A stretch of 49,813 nt of DNA from Chloroflexota bacterium (lineage in GTDB: Bacteria; Chloroflexota; Anaerolineae; Anaerolineales; Villigracilaceae), in NCBI GenBank assembly GCA_013388685.1, contig JACAET010000012.1, positions 1-49,813 on the forward strand, read 5' to 3'. The notes under the pieces are model-generated. The model did no database searches. It was given only the letters and a program-made list of their open reading frames with translations, and was not told the origin of the DNA. Positions 48,203 through 49,813 of this stretch are shown here, in pieces; the stretch's first letter is position 1, and each line of letters starts with the position of its first letter. Both the position numbers and the translations under genes were made by a program.

Positions 48203-49741
48203 TTAGAAAAGCATTACCACCGCTCTGTTGATCACGTCTAGTATCCAGGCGGGATACAGACCGATCCACAAGATCAACGCCATGAGCGGGACCATGACAA
48301 CGATCTCGCGCGTGTTGATCTCGGTCAACTTGTGTTCGCCGTGAGCCCAATGTTCGTTTAGGGGTCCGTGCAATACTTTCTTGATTCCCTTCAAAATGTA
48401 CGCGCCTGTGAAGAGTAGTCCGAGCATTGCAACCGCTGTGTAAATTGCCATTGCAGGCACGGAATTCACGCCCACGCCGAAGGAACCTCGCACCACCAGG
48501 AATTCAGATATGAAGCCGTTGAGTCCGGGCAGTCCAAGCGAAGCCATGCTGGTGAAGATCAGGATGCCGCCATAAACCGGAACCAGCGGGAACAGGCCGC
48601 CAAACTCTTCCAGGTTACGCGTATGTGTCCGTTCATAGATGACGCCGACCAGGAAGAACATGCCCGCCGCCGACAAGCCGTGATTGAACATCTGGAGGAT
48701 GGCTCCGTTCAAGGCGATTCTCGCATCATCCGTCCCGACGGCGAAAGCGGCCGCGGCGATACCCAGCACTACAAAGCCCATGTGGTTGACCGACGAATAT
48801 GCGACCAGCCGTTTGAAGTCTGTTTGGGCATAGGAACCGAATGCGCCGAAGACGATCGCGGCAACCGCAAGGAAAGCCAACGCACCCGCAAAGACCTTTG
48901 CCTCAGTTGGATACAAGGGCAGGATCAAGCGCAGGAAACCGTACGCGCCTAATTTGAGCAAAACACCCGCCAGGATCATTGAGCCAGCGGTCGGGGCTTC
49001 GGTATGCGCATCAGGCAGCCATGTGTGGAAGGGCCACAATGGGACCTTGACCGCAAACGCAATAACAAATGCCCAGAAGGCAATGGTCTTGAACGTACTG
49101 GCAGGAATGCCGCCAATGGCGCTCGAATAAGTTGACCACTGTGCAGTGATCACCTGAAGATCATAGGTCTTGAACAAGACACCAAGCAACTGGATCGCAA
49201 GCAAAAGCCCAAGCGAACCACCCATGGTGTAGATCATGAACTTGAGCGAGGCATAGTTGCGATTGGCGCTCCCCCACTGATTGATGAGGAAGTACATTGG
49301 GACCAAACCGATCTCCCAGAACACGAAGAAGATCAACAGGTCGATGGACATGAACACGCCAAGCATACCCGTCTCAAGGAAGAGGAACAGCATCATGTAT
49401 GCCTTCGTGCGGTCATTGATGCTGAACGAGGCAAGGATGGCGAGCGGGGTAAGGAATGTGGTCAAAAGGACCATCGAAAGGGAAAGTCCGTCCACGCCAA
49501 GATGAAGTGACGAACCAATCGCCGCGTACCAGACATACATTTCTTCGAACTGGTAGCCGGTCTGGATCGGACGGAAGCTGGACCACAGGTAAAGGGACAG
49601 CGCGAAGGGAACAAGACTCGCGCCGAGGGCAAACCACTTGTGAAGTTTGGACTCGTCCTCTGGCAGGAAGAGCATTAGAAATCCCGCGAGAAGTGGGAAG
49701 AACAGGGTGGTTGAGAGCAGGTGAGTATTGATATAGTCCAT
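48203..49741 (-). CDS. nuoM: NADH-quinone oxidoreductase subunit M (first copy)
   Basis: This 512-residue complex I subunit has about 14 membrane segments. Features are IFFVFWEIGLVPMYFLINQW (helix-5 Glu), VKVPLWPFHTWLPDAHTEAP (helix-7 Lys) and FKRLVAYSSVNHMGFVVLG, the classical NuoM pattern. ATG 49741 has AAGG 8 bases upstream and is preferred; a GTG at 49768 would add 9 residues. It is the first of two nuoM genes in tandem; nuoL, if in the usual order, would be just outside the window. The two copies differ clearly in sequence and are not recent duplicates. Confidence 0.94.
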   Translation of the reverse strand: MDYINTHLLSTTLFFPLLAGFLMLFLPEDESKLHKWFALGASLVPFALSLYLWSSFRPIQTGYQFEEMYVWYAAIGSSLHLGVDGLSLSMVLLTTFLTPLAILASFSINDRTKAYMMLFLFLETGMLGVFMSIDLLIFFVFWEIGLVPMYFLINQWGSANRNYASLKFMIYTMGGSLGLLLAIQLLGVLFKTYDLQVITAQWSTYSSAIGGIPASTFKTIAFWAFVIAFAVKVPLWPFHTWLPDAHTEAPTAGSMILAGVLLKLGAYGFLRLILPLYPTEAKVFAGALAFLAVAAIVFGAFGSYAQTDFKRLVAYSSVNHMGFVVLGIAAAAFAVGTDDARIALNGAILQMFNHGLSAAGMFFLVGVIYERTHTRNLEEFGGLFPLVPVYGGILIFTSMASLGLPGLNGFISEFLVVRGSFGVGVNSVPAMAIYTAVAMLGLLFTGAYILKGIKKVLHGPLNEHWAHGEHKLTEINTREIVVMVPLMALILWIGLYPAWILDVINRAVVMLF

Positions 49742-49771
49742 AAGATATACCTTGTTATCCTTGTTCACGCC

Positions 49772-49807
49772 GTTCCGTAGAATATTGAATATTTCATTAT
49801 ACGGAAC
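49772..49807. promoter_or_regulatory. Inverted repeat upstream of the first nuoM
   Basis: GTTCCGTA (49772-49779) and TACGGAAC (49800-49807) are exact inverted copies enclosing an AT-rich centre that itself contains two AATATT words. It lies 30 bases before the nuoM start and could be a hairpin in the nuo message or an operator. The upstream gene is outside the window. Confidence 0.5.
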
Positions 49808-49813
49808 AAGCTA

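Overview
The window reads as a chromosomal segment of a Chloroflexota bacterium, most likely an Anaerolineae relative. This is inferred from gene content and protein resemblance, not from a marker gene: a Tad/Flp locus with no secretin gene in view, a complex I operon with two consecutive NuoM subunits, moderately GC-rich coding, and many small Anaerolineae-type membrane proteins. Both ends cut through features: an antitoxin-like gene at the left edge and the upstream part of the nuo operon at the right edge. No rRNA, tRNA, CRISPR array, prophage or insertion sequence was seen.

Layout. 1-346: remnant of a toxin-antitoxin pair, with a MazF-like toxin that has lost its middle. 563-3159 (minus): polar amino acid ABC importer (binding lipoprotein, permease, ATPase), with an attenuator-like hairpin after the binding-protein gene. 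3311-7271 (plus): SCP2-type lipid-binding protein, tungsten/molybdenum aldehyde:ferredoxin oxidoreductase, NAD(P)H-hydrate repair enzyme. 7469-10480 (minus): an SPFH protein fused to a helix-turn-helix, an XdhC-family protein, deoxyribose-phosphate aldolase. 10639-14117: a pterin block with phenylalanine hydroxylase, a pteridine-reductase-like SDR, FolB, FolK and FolE. 14185-23150 (minus): hibernation factor HPF, ComF, a Tad assembly operon (CpaB, REC-ParA CpaE, TadA, TadB, TadC) and a DegS/DegU-type two-component pair. 23252-29942 (minus): three GT-C-like membrane proteins, an acetyltransferase, a lipid kinase and a DMT exporter. 30173-34734 (mostly plus): DUF1905, DinB, radical SAM, small zinc protein, GT4 glycosyltransferase and MoxR ATPase. 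34731-40973: DUF2177 protein, an unusual GH13 protein with a histone-like tail, a large sensor kinase and an acetyltransferase. 41029-49741 (minus): MurE, the membrane-sector ATP synthase genes and the end of complex I (NuoM, NuoM, NuoN).

How the genes work together. PhhA needs a tetrahydropterin; FolE makes the pterin, FolB and FolK belong to folate synthesis, and the SDR carries the Asp-Tyr-Lys triad of pteridine reductases, so the block may supply and recycle the PhhA cofactor. Complex I and the ATP synthase Fo genes sit in tandem, giving proton pumping and proton use from adjacent operons. The Fo operon ends in an apparent fusion of subunit b with only the C-terminal part of subunit delta and is closed by two terminators; no F1 genes follow.

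The least ordinary observations are the b-delta(C) fusion, the PhhA/pterin block, the SPFH-HTH fusion, the GH13 protein with a lysine/alanine-rich tail, several promoters whose -10 box lies only 6-9 bases before the start codon (apparent leaderless mRNAs, including the atp operon), and a dispersed family of short palindromes with a CTCC-like loop.
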